From an uncultured Mycoplasmatota bacterium (GTDB lineage: Bacteria > Bacillota_I > Bacilli_A > RF39 > UBA660): 64,000 bases of DNA. Positions 8,976 through 17,184 of this stretch are shown here, piece by piece. The notes beneath the pieces are model-generated. The model saw only the letters and a list, made by a program, of their open reading frames with translations. It did no database searches and was not told the origin of the DNA. Each line of letters opens with the position of its first letter. Within the stretch, counting starts at the first letter, position 1. Location of the stretch: the NCBI GenBank assembly GCA_900551455.1, contig URVV01000003.1, positions 23,561-87,560 on the forward strand, in the 5' to 3' direction. Both the position numbers and the translations under genes were made by a program.

Positions 8976-9316
8976 TAATCATCAAACCTTTTATATATTG
9001 CTCTTGGTTTATAAGTATCTACTTTAGTGCTTGATTTACTTGCAAAAAGATCACTAAATAAGCCAACAGCTTTACTTAAGGAATTTACACCATCTTGTAG
9101 TTTATCAACATCGATATTTTTGGCTAGGGATATTACATCATTTAAGGTGGTGCTTTTCTGACTTTTTGTTCGATATTCGTCCCAAACAGTACTCTCTTCA
9201 CCATACATATCATATAATTCATAGAATTTTTGCCATGTCATAGTACCATCTTTAATATAGTTAGCAAATGTGGGATTAGACTTAACAAATGTTTTAAAGT
9301 TATCTAAGTTACTCAT
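8975..9316 (-). CDS. ylbD: YlbD-like protein
   Basis: A 113-residue protein beginning MSNLDNFKTFVKSNPTFANY with TWQKFYELYDMYGEE, the pattern of the YlbD family. In Bacillus the family member is annotated as a putative spore coat protein. Nothing here shows that this organism sporulates, so the name reflects family only. It heads the ylbD-ylbE-ylbF-pgeF-rsmD run on the minus strand and diverges from the lipoprotein gene at 9414. Confidence 0.75.
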   Translation of the reverse strand: MSNLDNFKTFVKSNPTFANYIKDGTMTWQKFYELYDMYGEESTVWDEYRTKSQKSTTLNDVISLAKNIDVDKLQDGVNSLSKAVGLFSDLFASKSSTKVDTYKPRAIYKRFDD

Positions 9317-9356
9317 TTTATCACCTATTTAATTATATGTAAACTTGATTTTTTAT

Positions 9357-9387
9357 TTGACATAATATAGTAAATTAGTGTTATAAT
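9357..9387 (+). promoter_or_regulatory. Sigma-A-type promoter for the lipoprotein gene
   Basis: TTGACA at 9357-9362 and TATAAT at 9382-9387 are both consensus, with a rather long 19-base spacer. The start codon at 9414 follows with AAGGAGGT in between. Confidence 0.6.
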
Positions 9388-9413
9388 ATTTTTATATGAT
9401 ATAAGGAGGTTAT

Positions 9414-9881
9414 ATGAAAAGAAAATATTTATTATTATTAGTTATTTTTTGTATGTTAATTAGTGGGTGTTCTAATAGCAATAAAACTAAGGATGTGAAA
9501 ACTTCAGGAGAATTTAATACGGTTGCTTTAAATAATAATTTTACAGTTTATGATAATATTAGTAATTATGAGAATACTGATTATATTTTAGAGGCAAAGA
9601 TAGCTAAAATAAATGAGAATGATGCGATTGAGATGGTTATTTATAAGGATGTTGAGAGTGCTAAAAAGGTTCAGGAAAAACAGGTAGAACAGTTTAGTGT
9701 ACGAAAGAATACTGGGGCTTCAATAGACAAGGATAAAGGTAGTAATTATTATAAGTATGTAATGATTTCTAATAATATGTATATGGTTAGTTCTAGGATT
9801 GATAATACTTTGGTTTTTTGTATGACAAGTTTAAATAATAAAGATAGTTTTTCAAAGTTTATAGATCAACTTGGATATTAA
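9414..9881 (+). CDS. DUF4358-like lipoprotein
   Basis: A secreted lipoprotein with signal MKRKYLLLLVIFCMLISGC; the lipobox LISGC gives lipidation at Cys19. The mature ~135 residues alternate beta strands and helices and contain AIEMVIYKDVESAKKVQEK, as in DUF4358 lipoproteins of Bacillota. Function is unknown. Strong AAGGAGGT ribosome site. It is a single gene on the plus strand ending in a shared terminator with tspO. Confidence 0.8.
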   Translation: MKRKYLLLLVIFCMLISGCSNSNKTKDVKTSGEFNTVALNNNFTVYDNISNYENTDYILEAKIAKINENDAIEMVIYKDVESAKKVQEKQVEQFSVRKNTGASIDKDKGSNYYKYVMISNNMYMVSSRIDNTLVFCMTSLNNKDSFSKFIDQLGY

Positions 9882-9884
9882 GTT

Positions 9885-9921
9885 AAAATGAATAAAAAGC
9901 AAAATACTTTTTATTCATTTT
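9885..9921. terminator. Bidirectional terminator
   Basis: A 15-bp perfect inverted repeat (9885-9899 with 9907-9921) and a seven-base loop separate the converging lipoprotein and tspO genes. Confidence 0.8.
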
Positions 9922-10346
9922 TATATTATAAATGTTAAATTTAAAATAGCGGCTATTATTAACCAGATAAGATATGGGATCTGGAGATATCCAGAGAGTT
10001 TATCTTTTGAAAGAAATTCTTTTATCATAATAGAAACTAGAATAATTAATATAAGAATCCAGATAAATGCTAAGGTAAATAGTTTAAATTTGAAAAAGAT
10101 AAATACCCATAGATAGTTAAATATTAATTGAATTAGGTATATTCTTGGAAGATAATTTTCTTTTAGATAAATTCTTGCTGAGGAGATACCCATTAGGGTA
10201 TATAGTATTGTCCAGACGACAGGAAAGATCCAGGATGGAAGGATGCTGTCAATATGAGAATTTGGAACGGTTAATAATCCCACTAAGGCTCCTAATATGA
10301 TAGGAGTTAAAATAAAAATAATTAATATTTTAGTTTTTGACTTCAT
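9921..10346 (-). CDS. tspO: TspO/MBR family membrane protein
   Basis: A five-helix membrane protein of 141 residues related to the translocator protein that binds porphyrins and other tetrapyrroles. The family signature is clear in SHIDSILPSWIFPVVWTILY followed by TLMGISSARIYLKE, and in the third helix LIQLIFNYLWVFIFFKFK. The start is preceded by AAAGGAGG. It is slightly shorter than typical members. The substrate in bacteria is debated. Confidence 0.9.
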   Translation of the reverse strand: MKSKTKILIIFILTPIILGALVGLLTVPNSHIDSILPSWIFPVVWTILYTLMGISSARIYLKENYLPRIYLIQLIFNYLWVFIFFKFKLFTLAFIWILILIILVSIMIKEFLSKDKLSGYLQIPYLIWLIIAAILNLTFII

Positions 10347-10500
10347 TAGTCCTCCTTTATAATAGTATAAGGAAAAAATAGGAAAATATTTCTACTTTTA
10401 ATTATTTTCTTTAATTAGTAATAAAATCTTCATTTTAAGTAATGTTCTACCCTTTTTATTTTTAATTCAATAGTTAGTTTGATACTTTATTTTCAAGAGA

Positions 10501-10532
10501 AAAGATTATTAACCAAATGATTAATAATCTTT
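10501..10532 (-). terminator. Terminator of the Ytr-like operon
   Basis: A 12-bp inverted repeat (10501-10512 with 10521-10532) lies immediately after the minus-strand permease gene that ends at 10537. Confidence 0.75.
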
Positions 10533-10536
10533 GTTT

Positions 10537-13119
10537 TTAGATATTTTCTTCACGAATTTGTTCTATAATACTATGTTTTTTAATTTTATTTGTAGAGTAT
10601 AACATGGTTAATAAAACAATTGCAAAAACGGATATTGAAGATGTTAAGATAGCACTCCAGGGGATGATGACAGAGGATGTATCTATCATTGAAGACATTG
10701 ATAAATGAATGATAAAGGTTATAGCTAGACTTACAGGAATACCAAATAGAAGAGATTTTAAACCAAAGAATAAACTTTCAAAGCATAGTATTTTATTAAA
10801 GCCTTTTCTAGTTAGACCAATACTTCTTAATACGGCGAATTCTCTTTTTCTAAGAGCCATACTGGTAGTAATGGTATTGAATACTGATGTAACTCCAATT
10901 AGAGTTATTAAACTGATGAAGCCATACATAAGAATTTTAATTACTAGAACAAGGTTTTTACTTTGTTTAGTTTCTTCTTTTAGATTTTGATAAACAACAT
11001 TTTCTTTTTCTAAACCTTCGGCTAATTTATCAATATTAGTAGTATTTTTTACTTTCATATTAATTGTTTTATAATCTAATTCCTGATTTATAAGAAATTT
11101 ATAAATTTTTTCATTCATTATTATTTTATCGCCACTGTCATATGATAAATCAGATAATAGATCATAGGTTTTATCTGTTAAATAGAAACTATTAACTGTT
11201 TTATTACAATATTTAGAATAGTTATTAGTAATTTCTTGTTCATATTCAGTAGAATTTTTTTCGTCATATGGGATTTCTTCAAAATCACAAATTTTAAGAT
11301 AGTTATTATTTAGTTTTTTGATTGTTGAGACATTGTAGTTCTTTCTTGTACCATTATTATAAGCTACTCCTTTAAAGTTATTATAAATAATAATTTTATC
11401 TTGAGTTAAATTTAAACTCTTTTTATATTCGTTCCAAGAATTATCATCTAATATAATTATATTTATATATTTGAATTTTGGGCTTATTAATTCTTCATAC
11501 ATTTCTTCTCCATAATAACTTTTATAATATTCAAGATATTCTTTGGTGTATTCAAAATTATTGATGGCTGGAATAGATGTTTTACTGAAGGATACGTATT
11601 TTAAAACATCGTTATTATTGATTATTTCGTTTATTTTATTTTGAGTTTCTTTATTATTGTCATTTTTTTGGCCATTATAGACAATCTTTATGTCATATGG
11701 GATTTCCATTGCTACGTCACTAGCAGCATTTATAGTATAATTTAGGTATGAAGAAAATGAAATGAATAGAACTACACTGATAAAGAGACTTATTGTTGTT
11801 ACACGATATTTCTTTTTGTTACGTTTAATATTTTTAAGAGCAATCTCCCCTTCAATACCGAATATTTTGGTAATTAATTTGTTGGTTTTTATTTTACGTT
11901 TATTTATTTTAATATCATCATTTTGTCTAATTGCTTCGATAGGAGATATTTTACTGGCTCTTCTTGAAGGAATTAGAGCTGAGAGAATAATAACAATAAT
12001 CATAAATATTACTGGAATTATTACAAATATTGGAATGGTTACAAGGGTTAATTTATACTGAAGAATTTCTTTTATTAGTTTGTTAATAATAGCGAGAACG
12101 GAACCAATTCCTAGATAAGCACTGGCTACGCCTAAAGTTATACCTATTATACCGACAATTGTAGCTTCATAAAAGATAGTTTTGGATAGTTGTTTTTTGG
12201 TAGCACCAATGCTTGATAATAAACCAAATTCTTTTTTTCTTTCCATAACAGAAATAGCAAATGAGTTATAAATTACAATGATACAGCCAATAGATACTAA
12301 AGATAACATAATTATCATCATAGAGATCATTGTACTCATAATATTGTGGTAATTGCTTTCTCCATATAGAGCTAATAATGAGGTGTGATATGAGATATTG
12401 TTTTCATCATAATTAATTTTTTTAGCTATTTGGATGGAACGTTTAACAATATTTTTGTGATTGTTAAATGATATGTATAAGTTGACATTTTCTTGGCTAT
12501 TTTCATCAATAGTGAATACAGTATAACCACAGGCAGAAAATTCTTCATATGGGGTTCTTTCGACAGAACCGACAATGGTATATTCTTTAGTTTTTAAGTT
12601 GGTTAAGGTCTCTCCTTTTTGATATTCATTGTTAGCAAGAACAATTTCATTTTCAACGAGTCTATCTCCATAGGTAAGCTTTATCGTATCACCAATTTTA
12701 TAATTTACTTTTCCATTAGTAGTTAAATGGCGAGAAACTACTATTTCTTCACTATTTTTTGGTAATCTTCCTTCGGTTAGGATTAATTCTTTTAGAAAAT
12801 TGAAATTGACTCCGGTAAGATAAATATATGGTTTATATTGGTTTTCGGATTCTACTTTAGCAAAGCCAAGGCCTTTTTCATAAAAGTATGTATATTCTTT
12901 ATTTTCTTTTAAATTAGTAATATTGGCATTCTTGTAAAAGGATTCATAGCTTCCATCATAGGAAATAGTTTCTTTAATCATATAATTTTGAAATGAGGCA
13001 AAGAGTAAACCAATACCTACCATTAAAGCGGTAGATAAAATAATTCCAATAATGGTAACAATAGTTCTTTTTTTATTTAATTTTAAATTTTTTATAGTTA
13101 ACTTCTCTAGAATATTCAT
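10537..13119 (-). CDS. ABC transporter permease, FtsX/MacB type (YtrF-like)
   Basis: An 860-residue protein with two FtsX-type permease units. The first anchor is near residues 15-35 and a large extracellular loop follows to about 255. Three helices and ALIPSRRASKISPIEAIRQN come around 390. A second anchor and loop come next, and a C-terminal three-helix unit contains LRKREFAVLRSIGLTRKGFN. It starts four bases inside the end of the ATPase gene 13116-13796 (ATGA overlap), so the two form one MacB-like exporter or sensor. It corresponds to the ytrF position of a Ytr system; the substrate is unknown. Confidence 0.9.
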   Translation of the reverse strand: MNILEKLTIKNLKLNKKRTIVTIIGIILSTALMVGIGLLFASFQNYMIKETISYDGSYESFYKNANITNLKENKEYTYFYEKGLGFAKVESENQYKPYIYLTGVNFNFLKELILTEGRLPKNSEEIVVSRHLTTNGKVNYKIGDTIKLTYGDRLVENEIVLANNEYQKGETLTNLKTKEYTIVGSVERTPYEEFSACGYTVFTIDENSQENVNLYISFNNHKNIVKRSIQIAKKINYDENNISYHTSLLALYGESNYHNIMSTMISMMIIMLSLVSIGCIIVIYNSFAISVMERKKEFGLLSSIGATKKQLSKTIFYEATIVGIIGITLGVASAYLGIGSVLAIINKLIKEILQYKLTLVTIPIFVIIPVIFMIIVIILSALIPSRRASKISPIEAIRQNDDIKINKRKIKTNKLITKIFGIEGEIALKNIKRNKKKYRVTTISLFISVVLFISFSSYLNYTINAASDVAMEIPYDIKIVYNGQKNDNNKETQNKINEIINNNDVLKYVSFSKTSIPAINNFEYTKEYLEYYKSYYGEEMYEELISPKFKYINIIILDDNSWNEYKKSLNLTQDKIIIYNNFKGVAYNNGTRKNYNVSTIKKLNNNYLKICDFEEIPYDEKNSTEYEQEITNNYSKYCNKTVNSFYLTDKTYDLLSDLSYDSGDKIIMNEKIYKFLINQELDYKTINMKVKNTTNIDKLAEGLEKENVVYQNLKEETKQSKNLVLVIKILMYGFISLITLIGVTSVFNTITTSMALRKREFAVLRSIGLTRKGFNKILCFESLFFGLKSLLFGIPVSLAITFIIHLSMSSMIDTSSVIIPWSAILTSSISVFAIVLLTMLYSTNKIKKHSIIEQIREENI

Positions 13120-13796
13120 CTTACTTTTTCATCCTTAATTATTTTACCATCACCAAGAGTAATGATTCGATGAGCATTTTTTGCAAGGTTTAGATCGTGA
13201 GTAATCATAATTATTGTTTGATGGTATTTTTGATTTGATAATTTAAGTAAGTTAACTATTTCCATACTGGCTTTTGAGTCTAGGTTACCTGTGGGTTCAT
13301 CTGCTAAAATAATGTCTGGTTTGCTTATTAGAGCTCTACCGATAGAGACTTTTTGTTGTTGTCCTCCGGATAATTCATTTGGTAAGTGGTTTATTCTTTT
13401 TTCTAGTCCTAATATTTCAATTAATTCTTTTAAATAGGCTTTATCTACCGTTTTACCATCTAGGAGAATGGGAAGAGTCATATTTTCTTCAACATTAAGA
13501 ATAGGAATTAGGTTATAGAATTGATAGATTAAACCAACTTTTCTCCTTCTAAAGATGGCTAAGGCATCTTCTTTTTGGGCAAAAACATTTATTTTACCAA
13601 TGGTTACAGTACCGCTTGTAGGTTTATCAACGGCTCCTAGTATATGAAGAAGGGTTGATTTTCCGGAACCACTAGCACCGACGATAGCAACAAAGTCTCC
13701 TTCTTCTATAGAAAAGGAAATATCATCAAGAGCTTTTACTAAAGTTTGACCTTTTCCGTAAGTTTTAGATAAATTTTTAACTTCTAAGATATTCAT
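13116..13796 (-). CDS. ABC transporter ATP-binding protein (LolD/MacB type, YtrE-like)
   Basis: A 226-residue ATPase with Walker A GASGSGKST, signature LSGGQQQKVSIGRAL, Walker B ILADEPTGNLDS and the H-loop ITHDLNLAKNAH. The sequence type (KLSKTYGKGQTLVKALDDIS start) is that paired with FtsX-like permeases, and its stop overlaps the start of that permease. Its own start overlaps the end of the GntR gene by four bases, so regulator, ATPase and permease are coupled. Confidence 0.95.
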   Translation of the reverse strand: MNILEVKNLSKTYGKGQTLVKALDDISFSIEEGDFVAIVGASGSGKSTLLHILGAVDKPTSGTVTIGKINVFAQKEDALAIFRRRKVGLIYQFYNLIPILNVEENMTLPILLDGKTVDKAYLKELIEILGLEKRINHLPNELSGGQQQKVSIGRALISKPDIILADEPTGNLDSKASMEIVNLLKLSNQKYHQTIIMITHDLNLAKNAHRIITLGDGKIIKDEKVR

Positions 13797-14158
13797 TTTT
13801 TAATCCTTTCAATTATTTGTTCAAAACTAAGTCCTAAGTTATTTAGTTCATTAATTTTTGCTTTTATTTCATTTATATATTCATTTATTTTATTTGTAGT
13901 GGCTATGGAGGTATCTTTGGCGATAAAAGTACCTTTAGTGCTGATAGTAGTAATTACTTTTTTACTTTCTAGAATATCATAACTTTTCTTGACAGTATTT
14001 GGATTAACTCCTAAAGCACTGGCCATATCTCTAATAGAAGGTATTTGGGTATTTTCTTTTAGTATACCTACGGCAACATATTTTTCAATATTAGATACGA
14101 TTTGTTCATAGATAGGAACTCTACTTTGATAATCTAAATTAATCATTATTTGTTTCAT
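13793..14158 (-). CDS. GntR-family regulator, YtrA subfamily
   Basis: A 121-residue repressor with an N-terminal winged helix (PIYEQIVSNIEKYVAVGILK and IPSIRDMASALGVNPNTVKK) and only a short ~50-residue helical tail. That size defines the YtrA subfamily. Such proteins repress ABC transporter operons and respond to cell-envelope antibiotics or ligands. It sits inside the operon it probably controls, and the palindrome at 17078-17095 over the transcription start is the likely operator. In Bacillus ytrA comes first; here it is third. Confidence 0.9.
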   Translation of the reverse strand: MKQIMINLDYQSRVPIYEQIVSNIEKYVAVGILKENTQIPSIRDMASALGVNPNTVKKSYDILESKKVITTISTKGTFIAKDTSIATTNKINEYINEIKAKINELNNLGLSFEQIIERIKK

Positions 14159-14168
14159 AAATACCTCC

Positions 14169-16169
14169 TTATTCTGTTAATTTGTCATTTGCATATATAT
14201 TTACAGTGTCTTCTCCTTCAGCATCTTCATCAGTAGGGTCTGCTATTTTAAATTTTTTCATTAATTCATCTAATTCTTTTACTTTGTCGGTTACAAAGAC
14301 ATAATATTTACCATCTTGTACTATTTCTAAATGTTTATATTCTTTGGTAACATCAATTGTAGAATTAAGGTTATTTTTAATAAAATTATTTATTTCTGGA
14401 TATGAGTAACTATCATAGTGAGATTCATTAGGAGAATATACTAACTTAGGAGAATCTTCTTTTTTATAAGCTTTATTTTTAGTTGAATTATTATAGTATT
14501 CTAATAATTCTTTTTTTAGTTGTTGGTTATCTTGAACACTGAAATTTATTTCTTTAGTTTGATAATTATCATAAATATATAAAGTAATATTATAGATACT
14601 ATCTTGTTTTTTGTGGCTAATAATAGTTGGTTTTTCTTGATATGATTTAACAAGTTTTTTATATAATTCTTCATTTTTTTCTAGATAAATTGTATTATTA
14701 TTTAAACTTATAGCATATGGATTATATTTTTTTACTTTTTTTAAATATTCTTGATATGATTTGTCGGTTAATATTTTAGAGTTTATATACTCATATTGTG
14801 TTTTATTTACATTTATATAGAATTGATAATATTTATTTTTAATTTTGGCATTAATATTTAACCTACTGTATACTGGACCATTTGATTCGTTATCTAGAAG
14901 GATAGAAGTTATATAAGTAATTAATTCTTGGTCTTTGATACTGGTAAAACTTTTTTCACCATTATATGATTTTATATCTATATATTTAAAATCAGTATCT
15001 TTGTAGATGTTTTCTTCTTCAGGAAGGGCATAGTCTAAAATAACAATGGTTGATGAGACAATAAGAATACATATAAGCATTTTAAAGAAATTAGTTACTT
15101 TTTTTCTTGTTATTAAATCATAAATTATTAAGTAAGCGATTGTTAATATTAATAAGAAGAGGAAGCCAAAGAATGAAGTGCTGTTGATAGCAGAATCTTT
15201 TAAGATTATATAGCTAACACATATAATAGGAATTGTAGTTAGGGTTCTTGTTATGATATGAAGCTTTTCACTTTTAAAGGAAATACCTACTACTTCAAAT
15301 TTTTTCTTAATAAATAATGGTAGTCCTATTAAAATATAAACTATTGATAGAATAAACATTTTAATTAAAGAGGTATTAATACTTGTAGTTGATTCAAATC
15401 CGAATAGAGATTGTTTTATTAATTCATATGGCATTGTATATGTGATAGTATCTATTTTACTAATTTCCGCGTAATAAATATTTTCTTGTCTTTCTTTTTC
15501 ACAAGCGAAAGTGTAGCATTTATAATTTTGTGGTTTACATTCTTCTTTAGTACAGATTATTTTGGTGTTACCATCAATACTATAAGGGGTTGTACTTAGA
15601 AAACGGAAGTTAATAAATGTGGTGATAAAAGGAATTAGAAATAGGATTAACATAGTTACAACGACGGTGGTAATTTTATTGGCCGAAATACTTACGGCAA
15701 TATTACAAGAGGTAAATACAAAGATGTATGTGATGGTATAGATAAGAAAAATATCAAATAACATTTTATAATCTATAAAAACTCCATTTGATAATAAACT
15801 TATTGTTAATAGGATTATAAAGTTTATTAGTTGCATTAGGGATAGGATAACAATACCTCCTAGTGTATTAGTTAAAAAGATTTGTTTTTTATTAATAGGA
15901 AGGGATAAGGTAAAATCAATAGATCCTTTTTTGTATACGAAACTAAATAAAGTTATTGATAAAACAATTGGTATTACATATATTCCAATTAATAAAACAC
16001 TAGAAATAGTATAGATATCGGGATTAATTACTTTACTTGAAGTAGTATTTATCAAGAAGACTAATCCGTTAATAATAGGAATAAGTAATATGCATAATAA
16101 GATAGTGGCTTTTGATTTTTTGATATTTTCTTTTAAGTAGTTAAAATTAAATAAACTTGTTAAATTCAT
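14169..16169 (-). CDS. ABC-2 type transporter permease (YtrC/YtrD-like)
   Basis: A 666-residue membrane protein. The first ~200 residues hold six hydrophobic segments, with a Cys-rich extracellular loop near 205-225 (CTKEECKPQNYKCYTFACEK). More helices follow near 265-375, then a long hydrophilic C-terminal domain (~380-650) with acidic residues near the end. It resembles two permease halves merged. Its first bases overlap the ATPase gene 16147-17043 by 23 bases, so the pair is co-translated. The large soluble domain may sense an extracellular ligand; this is inference. Confidence 0.85.
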   Translation of the reverse strand: MNLTSLFNFNYLKENIKKSKATILLCILLIPIINGLVFLINTTSSKVINPDIYTISSVLLIGIYVIPIVLSITLFSFVYKKGSIDFTLSLPINKKQIFLTNTLGGIVILSLMQLINFIILLTISLLSNGVFIDYKMLFDIFLIYTITYIFVFTSCNIAVSISANKITTVVVTMLILFLIPFITTFINFRFLSTTPYSIDGNTKIICTKEECKPQNYKCYTFACEKERQENIYYAEISKIDTITYTMPYELIKQSLFGFESTTSINTSLIKMFILSIVYILIGLPLFIKKKFEVVGISFKSEKLHIITRTLTTIPIICVSYIILKDSAINSTSFFGFLFLLILTIAYLIIYDLITRKKVTNFFKMLICILIVSSTIVILDYALPEEENIYKDTDFKYIDIKSYNGEKSFTSIKDQELITYITSILLDNESNGPVYSRLNINAKIKNKYYQFYINVNKTQYEYINSKILTDKSYQEYLKKVKKYNPYAISLNNNTIYLEKNEELYKKLVKSYQEKPTIISHKKQDSIYNITLYIYDNYQTKEINFSVQDNQQLKKELLEYYNNSTKNKAYKKEDSPKLVYSPNESHYDSYSYPEINNFIKNNLNSTIDVTKEYKHLEIVQDGKYYVFVTDKVKELDELMKKFKIADPTDEDAEGEDTVNIYANDKLTE

Positions 16170-17043
16170 AGCCTAAAGCCTCCATTTCATAAATAAATAC
16201 CTCTTCAAGAGTTAAGTTTAAATAATCTAAGATTAAGGGGTGCATTTTTTCTAGCTTTTGTTTACTTTTTCCATTAGTATCTTTAATAATGATAGTGGCT
16301 ACACTACCCTGTTTTTTAAAGTTTATAATTTCTAGATCCTTAAAATCTTCTTTATCAAATGGTTTATTTAAGGATATTTGAACTTTAAACATATTTGTTT
16401 TAATAGTGTCTATATCACTTTCAAATAATATTCCTCCTTGATATAGTAATCCTAGATTATCACAAATATCTTCTAGTTCTCTTAAATTATGACTTGTCAT
16501 TATAATAGTAGTATTTTTTTTAGTCATTTGTTTTATTAAGATATGTTTCATAGTGTTTCTAATAACTGGATCTAAACCATCAAACGTTTCATCAAATAAA
16601 AGATAATCACAGTTAGTAGAAATAGCACAAATTAGAGCACATTGCCTTTTCATTCCTTTAGAAAAGGTACTAATTTTTTTATCAAGATTAAGATTTAACA
16701 TATTTGCTAATTCTTTTAAGTATTCCATATCGAAGTTTGTATACATTGATTGGTAATATTTAGCGGTATCCATTAGAGTATAACTAGGATAGAAGAATAA
16801 ATCGTCAGGAACAAAAACTATCTTTTGTTTTATTTTGGTGTATTCGGTTAATTTTTCACCATCAATAGTGATTTCTCCACTATCAGATGAGTAAATTCCA
16901 GTAATAATTCTTAATAAAGTGCTTTTTCCAGAGCCGTTAGCTCCGACTAAGCCATAAATAGAATTTTCTTTAATATTGCAAGTTAAATCTTTTAAGACAT
17001 ATTCAGTATCATATTTTTTAGATACTTTATCTATTTTTATCAT
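16147..17043 (-). CDS. ABC transporter ATP-binding protein (YtrB-like)
   Basis: A 298-residue ATPase with Walker A GANGSGKST, the unusual signature FSKGMKRQCAL in place of LSGGQ, Walker B YLLFDETFDGLDP and the H-loop MTSHNLRELEDICD. Together with the 14169 permease it forms a DrrA/YtrB-type exporter. It is the first gene of the five-gene operon running to 10537. AAAGGAGATG lies just before the ATG at 17043. Confidence 0.93.
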   Translation of the reverse strand: MIKIDKVSKKYDTEYVLKDLTCNIKENSIYGLVGANGSGKSTLLRIITGIYSSDSGEITIDGEKLTEYTKIKQKIVFVPDDLFFYPSYTLMDTAKYYQSMYTNFDMEYLKELANMLNLNLDKKISTFSKGMKRQCALICAISTNCDYLLFDETFDGLDPVIRNTMKHILIKQMTKKNTTIIMTSHNLRELEDICDNLGLLYQGGILFESDIDTIKTNMFKVQISLNKPFDKEDFKDLEIINFKKQGSVATIIIKDTNGKSKQKLEKMHPLILDYLNLTLEEVFIYEMEALGYEFNKFI

Positions 17044-17077
17044 ATTACATCTCCTTTATATATTATATTATTGTACT

Positions 17078-17095
17078 ATTTGTACTAGTACAAAT
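17078..17095. promoter_or_regulatory. Palindromic operator of the Ytr-like operon
   Basis: ATTTGTACTAGTACAAAT is a perfect 18-bp palindrome placed directly downstream of the -10 box, over the expected transcription start. A GntR-family regulator encoded in the same operon is the likely ligand, giving autorepression. Confidence 0.75.
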
Positions 17096-17097
17096 AA

Positions 17098-17126
17098 ATC
17101 ATACTACAGGATATAATATGTGTCAA
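17098..17126 (-). promoter_or_regulatory. Sigma-A promoter of the Ytr-like operon
   Basis: On the minus strand TTGACA (17126-17121) and TATGAT (17103-17098) are separated by exactly 17 bases. Both are near-perfect consensus, about 55 bases before the first start codon. Confidence 0.85.
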
Positions 17127-17156
17127 GTATTAACTTAAAATTATTTTAATAAAATT

Positions 17157-17184
17157 AAAAATCCACCTTTAAAAGTGGATTTTT
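17157..17184 (-). terminator. Terminator of glmS
   Basis: AAAAATCCAC (17157-17166) pairs with GTGGATTTTT (17175-17184) just downstream of the glmS stop. Confidence 0.8.
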
